Shown here piece after piece: positions 1 through 9,545 of a stretch of 64,000 bases of DNA. Numbering within the stretch: position 1 is the stretch's first letter; each line of letters starts with the position of its first letter. A program made the translations under genes and the position numbers. Origin of the DNA: an uncultured Actinomycetes bacterium (GTDB taxonomy: Bacteria; Actinomycetota; Geothermincolia; Fen-727; JACVIW01). The DNA lies in NCBI GenBank assembly GCA_937127245.1, contig CAKZLU010000012.1:40028-104027 (forward strand), in the 5' to 3' direction. A model generated the notes under the pieces. That model did no database searches and was not told the origin of the DNA. It worked only from the letters and a program-made list of their open reading frames with translations.

Positions 1-402
1 GCGTCCGAGTCAAGAGTCGTTGTTGATGTTCTAAGGCAAGAAGGCTTGCGGGTTGGTCTTTTCAGAATAAGATTTTTCAGGCCGTTCCCGATTGAGGAGA
101 TAAGGTCCCTGGGGGAGAGGGTCAAGAGCATACTGGTCATTGACAGGAATTATTCTTACGGAATGGAAGGCGCTGTTTTCACCGAACTAAAGGGAGCGCT
201 TTACGGATTCTCTAACGTTCCGGTAAGGAATCTTATTGTTGGGCTCGGCGGTAGAGACGTGTCCTATGAGCTTATAGCGGATATGACCAGAAAAGCGATT
301 TCTGGAGAGCTCGGTGAGATAACATGGGGGGATTCGCGCATAACGCCTTCCCACAGAGTCACCCTTGAGTGCCTCGAAGAGTTTAAGAAATTACTTGGTT
401 GA
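1..402 (+). CDS. porA: Pyruvate:ferredoxin oxidoreductase alpha subunit, C-terminal part
   Basis: The reading frame is open from the first base of the window to a TGA at 400-402, so this is the 3' end of a gene that starts outside. The roughly 130 residues seen match the C-terminal transketolase-like domain of 2-oxoacid:ferredoxin oxidoreductases: a VGLFRIRFFRPFP stretch, then VKSILVIDRNYSYGMEGAVF, and GLGGRDVS near the end. The enzyme oxidatively decarboxylates pyruvate (or a related oxoacid) to acyl-CoA and reduces ferredoxin. porB follows after 30 bases, as in archaeal-type gamma-delta-alpha-beta loci. Substrate cannot be fixed from this fragment; a 2-oxoisovalerate enzyme remains possible. 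Confidence 0.85.
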   Translation, partial: ASESRVVVDVLRQEGLRVGLFRIRFFRPFPIEEIRSLGERVKSILVIDRNYSYGMEGAVFTELKGALYGFSNVPVRNLIVGLGGRDVSYELIADMTRKAISGELGEITWGDSRITPSHRVTLECLEEFKKLLG

Positions 403-432
403 AATGCACATATAAGGAGGGAATATCGATTC

Positions 433-1365
433 ATGGTTACCCTGAAGAGTCTGCCCGAGGAAGAGTTGTTTCTGGCGGGAAGCACAGCCTGTCATGGATG
501 TCCCTCGAGTCTTGCGCTTCGAATAGCTTTCAAGGCGCTGGGGTCCAACATGGTATTGATTGTCGTTGCTTCGTGCACTTCAGTTCTTCAAGGGTCTTAT
601 CCCTTGTCGGCGATTAACGTTCCTTTGCTGAACATAGCGTTCGCCGCGGGCGGCGCCGGCGCTTCAGGAGCGGTGGCTGGCTTCAAAGCGCTGAAAAAGA
701 GGGGAGAGATTGAGGAGGAACCAACGGTTGTGATGTGGGGGGGAGATGGCGGCACGTACGACATCGGAATCCAGTCTCTTTCCGGTGCAGCCGAACGCGA
801 AACGAATTTCATCTATTTTTGTTACAACAACGAGATGTACTCCAACACCGGCACTCAACGCAGCGGCGCCACGCCACTCGGCGCTTGGACGACCACCACC
901 CCCGCGGGCAAACATCAGCACAGGAAGGACATTGCGCAGATAATGATTGCCCATAGGATTCCATATGTGGCTACAGTGTCGCTTGCCTACCCGCTTGATT
1001 TTTACCAGAAGATGCAGAAGGCTAAATCAATAGTCGGCACGAAGTACATTGAACTCCTCGCTCCGTGTCCCCCGGGATGGAAATTTCCTTCCTCGAAGAC
1101 CATAGAGGTAAGCAGGCTTGCCGTTCAGAGTGGGATGTGGCTGCTGTACGAACACGAGAACGGAGAAACAAGATTTACTGCGGCCACGAAGAAAATAATT
1201 GAGGGCAAAGTGAAGAAGAGACCCGTCAAAGAATACCTCGAGATGCAGGGTCGTTTCCGGCCGGTCCTGGAGAAGCCTGAAGGCAAAGAGGCAGAGGACC
1301 TTCTCGAAAAGGAAGTCACGGAATCAATAAGAAGGCTTAAAGGTTGGGTGCCGGAATATATATAA
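433..1365 (+). CDS. porB: Pyruvate:ferredoxin oxidoreductase beta subunit (TPP-binding)
   Basis: A 310-residue protein of the usual PorB length. It carries an ACHGC motif near the N-terminus (Cys20, Cys23), a third cysteine at residue 48 and a fourth in APCPPGW, the set that ligates the single [4Fe-4S] cluster of PorB. The thiamine diphosphate motif is GDGGTYDIG followed by CYNNEMYSNTG. It pairs with PorA to oxidise pyruvate and pass electrons to ferredoxin in the cytoplasm. The ATG is preceded by AAGGAGGGA about ten bases upstream. It lies 30 bases behind porA in the same operon. The gene ends shortly before a convergent minus-strand gene, and no strong terminator hairpin was seen between them. 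Confidence 0.93.
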   Translation: MVTLKSLPEEELFLAGSTACHGCPSSLALRIAFKALGSNMVLIVVASCTSVLQGSYPLSAINVPLLNIAFAAGGAGASGAVAGFKALKKRGEIEEEPTVVMWGGDGGTYDIGIQSLSGAAERETNFIYFCYNNEMYSNTGTQRSGATPLGAWTTTTPAGKHQHRKDIAQIMIAHRIPYVATVSLAYPLDFYQKMQKAKSIVGTKYIELLAPCPPGWKFPSSKTIEVSRLAVQSGMWLLYEHENGETRFTAATKKIIEGKVKKRPVKEYLEMQGRFRPVLEKPEGKEAEDLLEKEVTESIRRLKGWVPEYI

Positions 1366-1497
1366 GGAAATCCGTCGGTCTTTTAAAAGCCTTTTGAGCC
1401 TGCTTTTTCGCTTTGATTTCTCGGGTTGATGTGAAGAGTTGTAGGACGATACCCGGGCACTGTCTCTTTTGAGAAAAAGATAAGTTCGGGTCTATGC

Positions 1498-2331
1498 TCA
1501 AAGATCGATTTTCATGACCTCAAGATAACTTCGGTAGTGATGAATGGCGATTCCCGCGTAAGATGGCTCTTTCTCAAACCGAAAATCAATCTTCTCGAAC
1601 TCCTTTCGGATCTGAGCGGGGCTTCTCCCGTGCAAAGAAAGGAAGCTTGGGAACAGGTCGTGCTGGGTTTCCTGTCCTACATAGACTCTCTTGCGCAGCC
1701 TGTCAGCGAGAGCGATGAATGGCTCGGATATCGAGATCGAGCCGTTGGGCCCTGACGCACAATCTCTATAGGACATTAGCGCCACGTAATCGAGGTGTTC
1801 AAAGAGCAGCTCTCCAAGCGTTTTCATCCCCCTTTCAGACTCCAGAGATATGCGTCCGTCGGCAAACCAGAAAGGCACGGCTGCGCCGAGTTGCATAGAA
1901 TCACCGATAATTTCACGTATTTTTTCAATAAGAACGAGATATTCTGCAGCAAGCTCAAGTGGGCTCAATGCCCAAAGTGAAAGCGTGTAGAATTCGGAGT
2001 CGTCGTGGATTCCGGAAAACCTGAATTCCTCATCAAAACGGGCATTGTATTTCATTATTTCCCCGGCAAGAGACAGAGCCTCTTGGTGGTATTCTCTCAT
2101 CGCCCATTTATTGTCTCCGAAAAGCGCGTGTACTTTTATTCCCTTTTCGGTAAGTTGCGAGATAAGGCGGTTTAGCGACCCCCATCTTTCTACGCAAAAG
2201 CCGTTTGAATTGTAGAAAATTTCTGTCACTGACTCTCGCAGGCAGAACATGCACAGCCGCACGATTTCTTCTTGATTTCTCTCAATAGAGTCGTCCCAAA
2301 CCCATAGCGCTCTTTCTTTTTTTGCTCTCAA
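1498..2331 (-). CDS. TIM-barrel, glycosidase-like protein of unknown function
   Basis: A 277-residue soluble protein without signal peptide. It starts with TTG, supported by AGGGGTGA six bases upstream. It opens with ALWVWDDS and contains a GIHDDSEFY segment, then AAVPFWFADG, LDYVALMSYRD, VYVGQETQ and YAGIAIHHY. The alternating strand-helix pattern, with a DxE-like strand end in the middle and VYVGQET late, resembles (beta/alpha)8 glycoside-hydrolase-like proteins of the GH18/GH114 type. Related proteins I recall have a HFDVEPY-type segment at the DDSEFY position. I do not recognise a named family. It stands alone on the minus strand, convergent with porB and upstream of the tRNA gene, so context gives no function. 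Confidence 0.6.
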   Translation of the reverse strand: MRAKKERALWVWDDSIERNQEEIVRLCMFCLRESVTEIFYNSNGFCVERWGSLNRLISQLTEKGIKVHALFGDNKWAMREYHQEALSLAGEIMKYNARFDEEFRFSGIHDDSEFYTLSLWALSPLELAAEYLVLIEKIREIIGDSMQLGAAVPFWFADGRISLESERGMKTLGELLFEHLDYVALMSYRDCASGPNGSISISEPFIALADRLRKRVYVGQETQHDLFPSFLSLHGRSPAQIRKEFEKIDFRFEKEPSYAGIAIHHYRSYLEVMKIDL

Positions 2332-2626
2332 TCCGAATCACCCCTAAAACCCTGGATTCTCGAGACACTGGAAATTTTTTCAAGTTTTATTGATCAGTAT
2401 CTTGCCTCGTGCGGCTGTATTCACGTACTGAGTATTCTGCTAAAAGCATATACAACTATAAGCTTGAAAAGGTTAGGGGGACCTTTCCGTCTCATTTTTC
2501 TTGTCATAAGAAGAGGCGAATGGTGTTTTTATTACTGGGGTTCAGACATCTTTGAAGCGTTTGGTAAAAAGAGGGTTTCTGCCGTGATTTCAGCGTGTTA
2601 ATATCTATATGGTATTGGGATTTCAC

Positions 2627-2702
2627 GCCGGTGTAGCTCAGCTGGTAGAGCGGCTCACTCGTAATGAGCAGGTCCGGGGTTCGAGTCCCCGCGCCGGCTC
2701 CA
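2627..2702 (+). tRNA. tRNA-Thr (anticodon CGT)
   Basis: A complete 76-base cloverleaf with an encoded CCA end. The acceptor stem GCCGGTG pairs with CGCCGGC (one G-T wobble), the D-arm region is AGCTCAGCTGGTAGAGC, the anticodon stem GCTCA/TGAGC encloses the loop CTCGTAA, and the T arm is CGGGGTTCGAGTCCCCG. The anticodon CGT reads ACG threonine codons. No other tRNA is adjacent. Confidence 0.97.
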
Positions 2703-2725
2703 GGTTATGTGCTCGCTCAATAACC
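2703..2725 (+). terminator. Weak hairpin just after the tRNA
   Basis: GGTTAT (2703-2708) pairs with ATAACC (2720-2725) around an 11-base loop and is followed by TTTAC. It starts directly at the CCA end of the tRNA, where a terminator or processing hairpin is expected. The stem is short and the T run poor, so this is tentative. Confidence 0.25.
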
Positions 2726-2734
2726 TTTACGTTT

Positions 2735-2746
2735 CACGCATGCGTG
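2735..2746. repeat. 12-bp perfect palindrome
   Basis: CACGCATGCGTG is a perfect palindrome, flanked by TTT on the left and TTTT on the right. It lies about 245 bases upstream of the sensor kinase gene and 33 bases after the tRNA. It could be a binding site for a dimeric protein or chance. Confidence 0.4.
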
Positions 2747-2990
2747 TTTTAAGCGCACCTGTTAGTCAAGCGATGGCCAGAACCACTGGATGTTCTCATA
2801 TCAAGCAGAATCCGCCTTGTTCAGGTTAAAAGAGAGTCGTTTTTTGCCGAATGAATTAAAGGACTGGCAAGTATCCTGACAACATAAAGAAGAGGGCCTG
2901 TGGTTTGGAGCGTTTCCTGCCGGGCGGTTTCGCGTGCCTTAATGCATGCGCTCGTTTTGGCGGCATAACGGCGAGGGTTTAAGAACATGA

Positions 2991-5900
2991 TTGGGGAGAA
3001 AAGACCAAGAAATGAGAGAAATTGACGATTCGGTCGATCAGGTTGTAAAGAAGGCTCCTGATAGCGGGTTTGAAGTATCAAATGCGCACTTAGGTGGTGA
3101 TTTGGCAAAAGGTTCGGTTGAAGAGTCAAACCATCAAGTCGGGGTTCTTATTCTCGATCCGTTGGGCGTGATCACGTCACTGAGCTCAGGAGCGGTAGAG
3201 CTTACCGGATATAGCCCCCCCGAAATCATAGGCAAGCATATCTCTGTTTTATATGAACCAAGTGATGTAAAGAGCGGGAAGCCGAGTGAAGAGTTGAACA
3301 TCGCAGAGACCGAGGGAAAATTCACCGGCTACTGCCGGAGGAGAAGAGCGGATGGTTCCGTGTTCTTCGCTAAGGTTATGACTTGCGAAATCCGCGATGA
3401 ACAAGGCGGGATGGCGGGCTTCTCCGTTATCATCGAGGATCTTGGTGGGCCTGATGGCGAGGGCATTACAAGGGAGCGCCTCGGGGAGGAATTGGATGCT
3501 ATTTTGGATGAACACCCTAAATTTATAGCGCTCGGGCTTGATGAGGATTCGAAAGTTGTTTTATGGAATAAGGCGCTCGAGGAGCTCACGGGCATCTTGA
3601 GGGTCAAAGCGAAGGGGAAGCACATTCTTGATCTTATAGACACGCGTTCTGACTATTTCGATTTCTCCAGGGGCGTTAAGGCAATCCTGAAAAGCGGGCA
3701 GGACGTCCCCGAGATAAAATGGAGCTTCACTTCACAGGATGGCTCAAAACGCAGTGTGAGCGCGAGGGTTTTTCCAATGAAAATAGATGGCGGCAATAGC
3801 GTTGCGCTGTTTTTGGGAATTGACGTTTCCGACCTCTGGGATTCCTACGAGAAACTCGAGTGGTTTGACAGGATGTACAACGTGATGAATCGCGTTTGTT
3901 TCCTTGGAAGGGAAAAGAATATTTCAAGGATACTGAATGAAATCTGCAGGGTCCTTGTTAAATACGGCGGATTTTACATGGCGTGGATAGGTTTCCTTAA
4001 GCGAGAAAACTATAATATCGAGCCGGTTGCCTGGGCGGGAGAAGAAAAAGGTTTCTTGAGTTCAGTCAGATTTACTGCGCTCGACATTCCTGAAGGAAGG
4101 GAGCCATCAGGCTCGGCGCTTAGAACGGGAAAAAGCGTGGTATGCCAGGATATCTCCAAGGAAACGCATATTTCCGTTTGGAAGAACGAGGCGCTGAAAA
4201 GGGGTTATAAGTCCGCTGTGTCTTTCCCGGTAAGAGTGGAGAATCAGGTTTCGGCTTGCCTGACAATATACTCCAACAAGCCCGATTTTTTTGACGAGGA
4301 AATAGTAAGGATACTTGAACCGATTGTGGAGACAATCTCTTTCTATCTGGAGGCGGCTGAAATAGACAGAAGGAGGGAAAAAGCAGAAGAAGCCCAAAAA
4401 AGAAGCGAAAAATATTACAGGTCGCTCATGGATAACGTTCTCGATATCATAGCGATATTAGGCGTTGATGAGAAAATAAGGTATATTTCCCCTTCTGTGG
4501 AAAAGGTGCTCGGGTATAAAAGGTCTCAGCTTCGCGACCGGGAGATAACCAGAATCATCTACCCTTCCGATGCCGAAAGCTTTTCAATGCTGCTGTCCGC
4601 GGCGCTTAAGGGTCCAAATGTGAGTTGTGAATCACGGGTGAAATTCTTGGCGGAAAATGGCGATTTGCGGGTACTCGATGTCAAAGCGAGGATGTTCAGG
4701 GACCCGTACGGATGGATTGGCGTTATTTTATGCGCCAGGGATATAACGGACAGAGTTAGAGTAGAAGAAAAGCTTAAAAAAAGCGAGGAAACTGCGCGCG
4801 CAATCCTCAACTCAACGGAAGATATCATAATCCTTATCGACCGCGCAGGGACGATGCTCGCGGTTAACAGGGTGTGCGCGGCGAACTTCGGGATGGAAAT
4901 CGAAGAGCTGATTGGAAAAAACCTGTTTAATGTTTCGTCTGTGGACCCGCTTGGGCAATCTATAAGAAAGCAAAAGGTTCTGAGCGTCTTTGAAAAAGGG
5001 AAACCGATCAGATACGAAAACACTTACCGCGCAAGGGTTTACGATTGTGCGGCGTATCCGGTCTTCGACGAGGAAGGCAACGTCTCGAGAGTGGCGATCG
5101 TCGCAAGGGATATTACCGAAAGACAACAGGCTGAAGAAGCCCGAAGGAAGGATAGGGATTTAGTTCTGGCTGTTCTGCAGGCGGCGGGCACCCTCTTGCT
5201 TGTCCTGGACAGGGAAGGAAGAATCATCATCTTTAACAAGGCGTGCGAGAAAACTACGGGCTATAGTTATGAAGAGGTGCGAGGAAAAGCTTTGTGGTCT
5301 TCTCTTCTCCAGCAGGAGGAATCAGCCCGCTTCATTTCAATATTCCAGGAAATTATCCGCGGAAGTGTTCATGAGAATTTCGAGATGAATCTTGTTTCGA
5401 AGACTGGCGAGGCGCGCACCATAGAATGGTCGAGCTCTTCCATCAAAGGAGGCGGAGGCTCAGTTGAGTACGTTGTGCTTACTGGCGTTGACATAACTGA
5501 GAGGAAAAAAGCGGAAAACGCGCTTAAAGAGTCGGAGCGTCAGTACCGAACAATATTCGATTCCACGGGAACCGCCATGTGCAGTGTAAGCAATTTGGGC
5601 GTCATACGGTTTGCAAACAACGAGTTTATGAGAATGCTCGGTTATTCGCAAAGCGAGATTACCGATAACATGCCTCTCTTTAAAATAGTCTTCCCAGACG
5701 ACAGAGCCGGTTTTGAAGAGTTTTTCAAGGGGGTCGTTCAGGGTACGGTCTTCCCCCAAGATCATTGGGAGTGCAGGGTTGTCTCGCGCTCGGGACAATT
5801 GCTTGACACCATCGCAACCGCCTCTTACATACCGGGTAGAGGTGAGGTGGTGGTTTCCCTTATAGATATCACTCATGAGAAGTCAGTTGAGCGGGAGATA

Positions 5901-6611
5901 GAGAAGACCGCTGAGCGCTTGAAACATTTCCTGATTGTTGCCTCTCACGAACTCAGGCACCCGGTCACCGTGCTTAAAGCTTACGCCAACACGTTGATCC
6001 AGCTTATCAAAACAGCGCCGCTTGAGATGGTTGAGGACATCCTTTGCGACATAGATCAGGCAACCGATAGGCTTACGGGTTACGTTGAGGAGCTTATGGA
6101 TGTCGCGCGGGTTGAGCAAGGCGGTTTCACGCTGCGCTGGGAGGTTTTTGGTATTGGCGAGGTGATTGACGAGATTCGTGATTATGTGGAAGCGCGGGGC
6201 TCCGGAAACAGTTTCGAAACAAGAATAGAGCAATCGGTAAGCTGTCTCTTCGCTGACAAGGACAAGATAGTGCAGGTCCTGATAATCCTTGTTGATAACG
6301 CCATCAAATATTCGCCCCCCGCCTCACCCATTGAGATTCAGGTGGAAGGGATAGAAAACGGGGTGAGGATATCCGTTCTGGACAGAGGTCCCGGCATAGA
6401 CGAAGAGCACAGAGAGAAGGTTTTCGAGAGGTTCTATCAGATCGAGGACGCGATGCATCATTCAAAGCCTGGGCTGGGGATGGGGCTGTATATCGCGAAG
6501 GAAATAATCGGGGCTCACGGTAGGGAAATATGGTGCGAGGGAAGGGAAGGCGGAGGAACCGCTTTCCGCTTCTACCTGCCCGGTGCCGGTTCTGAAAATC
6601 AACAAGTTTAA
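2991..6611 (+). CDS. Soluble multi-PAS/GAF sensor histidine kinase
   Basis: A 1206-residue hybrid-free histidine kinase with no membrane segment, so it senses a cytoplasmic signal. Domains in order are PAS (about 50-155), PAS (about 165-290), GAF (about 300-455), then four PAS domains (about 470-590, 598-710, 720-840, 845-965), each ending in a DITxR/ERK-type linker. The HisKA helix holds the phosphorylated His986 in SHELRHPV. The ATPase domain shows the N box DNAIKYSPP, G1 DRGPGID, F box FERFYQ and G2 GLGMGLYIAKEI. No receiver domain and no response-regulator gene is nearby, so it is an orphan kinase. The start is uncertain: TTG at 2991 or ATG at 3012, both with only distant Shine-Dalgarno sequences. 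Confidence 0.92.
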   Translation: MGRKDQEMREIDDSVDQVVKKAPDSGFEVSNAHLGGDLAKGSVEESNHQVGVLILDPLGVITSLSSGAVELTGYSPPEIIGKHISVLYEPSDVKSGKPSEELNIAETEGKFTGYCRRRRADGSVFFAKVMTCEIRDEQGGMAGFSVIIEDLGGPDGEGITRERLGEELDAILDEHPKFIALGLDEDSKVVLWNKALEELTGILRVKAKGKHILDLIDTRSDYFDFSRGVKAILKSGQDVPEIKWSFTSQDGSKRSVSARVFPMKIDGGNSVALFLGIDVSDLWDSYEKLEWFDRMYNVMNRVCFLGREKNISRILNEICRVLVKYGGFYMAWIGFLKRENYNIEPVAWAGEEKGFLSSVRFTALDIPEGREPSGSALRTGKSVVCQDISKETHISVWKNEALKRGYKSAVSFPVRVENQVSACLTIYSNKPDFFDEEIVRILEPIVETISFYLEAAEIDRRREKAEEAQKRSEKYYRSLMDNVLDIIAILGVDEKIRYISPSVEKVLGYKRSQLRDREITRIIYPSDAESFSMLLSAALKGPNVSCESRVKFLAENGDLRVLDVKARMFRDPYGWIGVILCARDITDRVRVEEKLKKSEETARAILNSTEDIIILIDRAGTMLAVNRVCAANFGMEIEELIGKNLFNVSSVDPLGQSIRKQKVLSVFEKGKPIRYENTYRARVYDCAAYPVFDEEGNVSRVAIVARDITERQQAEEARRKDRDLVLAVLQAAGTLLLVLDREGRIIIFNKACEKTTGYSYEEVRGKALWSSLLQQEESARFISIFQEIIRGSVHENFEMNLVSKTGEARTIEWSSSSIKGGGGSVEYVVLTGVDITERKKAENALKESERQYRTIFDSTGTAMCSVSNLGVIRFANNEFMRMLGYSQSEITDNMPLFKIVFPDDRAGFEEFFKGVVQGTVFPQDHWECRVVSRSGQLLDTIATASYIPGRGEVVVSLIDITHEKSVEREIEKTAERLKHFLIVASHELRHPVTVLKAYANTLIQLIKTAPLEMVEDILCDIDQATDRLTGYVEELMDVARVEQGGFTLRWEVFGIGEVIDEIRDYVEARGSGNSFETRIEQSVSCLFADKDKIVQVLIILVDNAIKYSPPASPIEIQVEGIENGVRISVLDRGPGIDEEHREKVFERFYQIEDAMHHSKPGLGMGLYIAKEIIGAHGREIWCEGREGGGTAFRFYLPGAGSENQQV

Positions 6612-6660
6612 AATCTTATTCTTCTTTCCCATCAATCCTTCTCGATGATATTCTTTTAAC

Positions 6661-7806
6661 ATGCGAAGCACCGCTTTTAGGAATATTCTTGCAGCGATAA
6701 TCATATTCAGCGTCACCCTCTTTTCCTTTACGGGTTGCGGTAAAAAAGGCGCTCCGTTATCCGAGAACGTCCGAAAGGCATCTTTCAAACCTCTCTTTTC
6801 GCTTAGAAAGACGGCAGCCGACCGCATTACCGTCATAGCAGCCGGAGACGTAAACTTCGGTGACGGCGTGACCCCGTACCTTACGCGGATGGGAGTGAAC
6901 TGGCCTTGGGAAAACGTTGGCGATTTGCTCTCTTCCGCTGATATAGCTTTCGTGAATCTTGAGTGTGCGATTTCTTCGAGAGGCGCACCTGTCGCGGGAA
7001 AAGAGTTCACCTTCCGTGGACCCGTTGATTCGGTTAAAGGACTAAAAACCGCGGGCGTTGACGTGGTTTCCCTTGCCAACAATCATTCAAAAGATTATGG
7101 GAGCGTTGCCTTGATCGACACCATGCGTTACCTTGCCTCAAGCAACATTGCTTGGTGCGGTGCGGGAAACAATTTGGATGAGGCGTACTGTCCGGCTGTG
7201 ATTGAGGTAAGGGGAAAGAGTGTTGCTTTCCTCGCATTCACCTCAATCGTTCCTGCCGGATGGCCGGCCACTGACAGCGAGCCTGGTTGTGCGATAACAT
7301 GGAACAAGGAGAGAGTGCTTAAGGCTATCGAGCGCGCGAAAACGAACCACGATTTCGTTGTGGTCTCCTATCACTGGGGCGTCGAGCTGGCCACTTGCCC
7401 CAATGGGGATCAAGTATCGCTTGCCCAACTCTCAATTGACAGCGGCGCTGACCTCGTGCTTGGACATCATCCGCATGTGGTACAGGGGTTTCAGGTTTAT
7501 AAGAACAGGTTGATCGCCTACAGCCTCGGGAACTTCATTTTCTATCCCCCTCGCGAGATATCCTCAAAGACGCTTCTCCTTTCCGTTCTTTTAGACCGTA
7601 ACGGAGTAATTCAGGCGAAGGTCCTGCCCGTTCAGATACGGTCGTGCAGACCCATTCCGATGCGGGGTGAGTTCGCTTCTTCCTGGCTTTCAACATTGAA
7701 GGATTATTCGTCCAGGCTCGGGACAGATTTGAGGATTACGAACTCTCACGGTTATATCGACGCGCGCGCCTCAAACGCCCCACAGGGCGGAAAAAGAAGC
7801 GAGTAG
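6661..7806 (+). CDS. CapA-family lipoprotein (poly-gamma-glutamate capsule-type metallophosphatase fold)
   Basis: A 381-residue protein with a lipoprotein signal: basic N-terminus, hydrophobic stretch and a lipobox ending in FTGC (Cys about 26). The mature part has the CapA signatures IAAGDVNFGD, FVNLECAIS, SLANNHSKDYG, VVSYHWGVEL and LVLGHHPHVVQG, and SLGNFIF late. CapA (PgsA) proteins belong to the calcineurin-like phosphoesterase fold and are linked to poly-gamma-glutamate synthesis or export. No capBC genes are visible here, so the role in polymer synthesis is not supported locally; a stand-alone envelope phosphoesterase is equally possible. The gene starts at ATG 6661, 49 bases after the kinase gene. 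Confidence 0.85.
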   Translation: MRSTAFRNILAAIIIFSVTLFSFTGCGKKGAPLSENVRKASFKPLFSLRKTAADRITVIAAGDVNFGDGVTPYLTRMGVNWPWENVGDLLSSADIAFVNLECAISSRGAPVAGKEFTFRGPVDSVKGLKTAGVDVVSLANNHSKDYGSVALIDTMRYLASSNIAWCGAGNNLDEAYCPAVIEVRGKSVAFLAFTSIVPAGWPATDSEPGCAITWNKERVLKAIERAKTNHDFVVVSYHWGVELATCPNGDQVSLAQLSIDSGADLVLGHHPHVVQGFQVYKNRLIAYSLGNFIFYPPREISSKTLLLSVLLDRNGVIQAKVLPVQIRSCRPIPMRGEFASSWLSTLKDYSSRLGTDLRITNSHGYIDARASNAPQGGKRSE

Positions 7807-7965
7807 CAGCATTTCTTAATCTTGTTGTCCGCGAAGCTTTCTCAGACCGGTTGTTTGATGGAAGCAGCGCCGCAAAGTTAACATAGTCTCAGGCGTTATC
7901 TCTGAAAGTAAATCCGCCCTGCAATGGATTCGGGGATTAACGGTTTGATTTCGGTCGGTGAGACA

Positions 7966-9414
7966 ATGAGAGGCTTTCACCCTGAATACGTGTTGGAAGA
8001 AAAAGCGCTCGCTTTAGTCTCGAAGTATAAGATGCTTGAGGTCGGAGACATTGTTGTGGTCAGCGTGTCGGGTGGCGCTGACTCTTTGGCGCTTCTGTTG
8101 TTTTTGAACAAGATAAGCGACCTGTTCAATCTCCAAATAAGAATATTCCACCTCGACCACATGATTAGAGGTGATGAATCAGCCCGCGATGCTGAATTTG
8201 TTAAAGAGATTGCCTGCGATCTCGGGATTCCCGCGGAAATTGAGAGGGCTGACGTGAAATCGTTCGTGAAGAAAAGCGGGCTTTCAACCCAGGATGCCGC
8301 CCGACTTGTGCGCATGGAAAGGCTGGAGGCTTTCGCCCTCCGTGCGGGAGCGGAACGTATAGCGCTCGGACATAGCGCGGACGATCAGGTTGAGACTTTT
8401 CTGATGAGGATTATCCAGGGCGCTGGGCTTTCTGGTCTTAGCGGTATTCCGCCCGTAAGGGGCAAAATAATCAGACCTCTTTTGAATGTGTGGAGAAGCG
8501 AAATAGAAGAATACGTAAATGCCTTCGGGTTATCCTTTAGAATCGACTCGAGCAACCTTGCCCCCGTTTATCTGAGAAATAAGGTGAGGTTGAAATTGCT
8601 TCCTCTTCTTGAGAAGGAGTTTGGCAGGAGCGTAAAAGAGTCAATATTGAGGATTGTTGAGTCACTCTCTGTTGATTTCGATTACATATCCGCGCAGACG
8701 CAAAAATCATTTGAGCAAATAGCTGTTCTGCAGGAGAAAAGAGTATCAATGGATGTTGAGTCCTTAATTAAGCTCCATGAGTCGTTAAGGAGAGGGGTTC
8801 TCCGCGAGGCTTGGTGCTGGCTTGTGCCGGGCAAGCAGACCCTTGGTTGGCGGCATACGCTCGACATTGAAGAGAAAGTCCTTTATGGGAGAACGCACGC
8901 CGCCCTAAATCTTCCGGGAAATGTGGTGGTTGAACGTACAAGAAATGAGGTTGTCTTCAGGTTGGCGGAAAACGAAAGCTTTGCTGATGAGAGCATTTAC
9001 CAAAGCGCGTCTCCCGTAACTCTTGCAATCCCGGGAAAAGCCTTTAACCCCTGGAGTGGGGATTTGATAGAAGCCAGGCTTGTGGAACGGAAAAAATGTG
9101 ATTTCAGCGGCGATCCGCTGGTGGAGTACGTGAACGCTGGAAAGGTTAAGGGGCCTCTAACTGTTAGGACGCTGAGGGCGGGGGACAGGTTTCAGCCTCT
9201 CGGGATGAAGGGCTTGAAGAAGGTTTCGGATTTCTTCACTGACCTTAAAGTGCCTTTGGAAGACAGGTTGAAATGCTCCATTGTTCTCTCTCAAGGGGAA
9301 ATAGTCTGGGTTGCAGGATACAGGATCGATGAAAGATTCAAGGTTGAAAAAGGAGATAAGGAAGTGCTTATGCTCAAGTTGGTGAAGGGAGCGTCGAATC
9401 TCATTGAGGGTTAG
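7966..9414 (+). CDS. tilS: tRNA(Ile)-lysidine synthetase
   Basis: TilS converts C34 of the CAU-anticodon tRNA-Ile to lysidine with ATP and lysine so that it reads AUA. The PP-loop is VSVSGGADSLALL, followed by HLDHMIRG and LGHSADDQVET. The C-terminal third (VRTLRAGDRFQPLGMKG, VSDFFTDLKVP) is the TilS C-terminal domain. The frame is open back to an ATG at 7924, but the ATG at 7966 has GGTGAG just upstream and gives a 482-residue protein of normal length. It heads the tilS-hpt-ftsH run conserved in Actinobacteria. Confidence 0.95.
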   Translation: MRGFHPEYVLEEKALALVSKYKMLEVGDIVVVSVSGGADSLALLLFLNKISDLFNLQIRIFHLDHMIRGDESARDAEFVKEIACDLGIPAEIERADVKSFVKKSGLSTQDAARLVRMERLEAFALRAGAERIALGHSADDQVETFLMRIIQGAGLSGLSGIPPVRGKIIRPLLNVWRSEIEEYVNAFGLSFRIDSSNLAPVYLRNKVRLKLLPLLEKEFGRSVKESILRIVESLSVDFDYISAQTQKSFEQIAVLQEKRVSMDVESLIKLHESLRRGVLREAWCWLVPGKQTLGWRHTLDIEEKVLYGRTHAALNLPGNVVVERTRNEVVFRLAENESFADESIYQSASPVTLAIPGKAFNPWSGDLIEARLVERKKCDFSGDPLVEYVNAGKVKGPLTVRTLRAGDRFQPLGMKGLKKVSDFFTDLKVPLEDRLKCSIVLSQGEIVWVAGYRIDERFKVEKGDKEVLMLKLVKGASNLIEG

Positions 9415-9545
9415 GACAAGCTTACCGCTTAGTACTGAACCACCGCGGGTATTTAAGACCCCTGGTATTATTCGGCGCACGCGAGTATTATCCATTTCCT
9501 TGGGTAAGCAAATACTCTAAGAGAGCATAGGGAGGAAAGGTAAAG

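Noticed and set aside
2365..2602. A plus-strand frame of about 80 codons between the minus-strand TIM-barrel gene and the tRNA
   Set aside because: It is open over this length but has no ATG or GTG near its start, no ribosome site and no family resemblance. A TTG inside would give only about 47 residues. Treated as chance.
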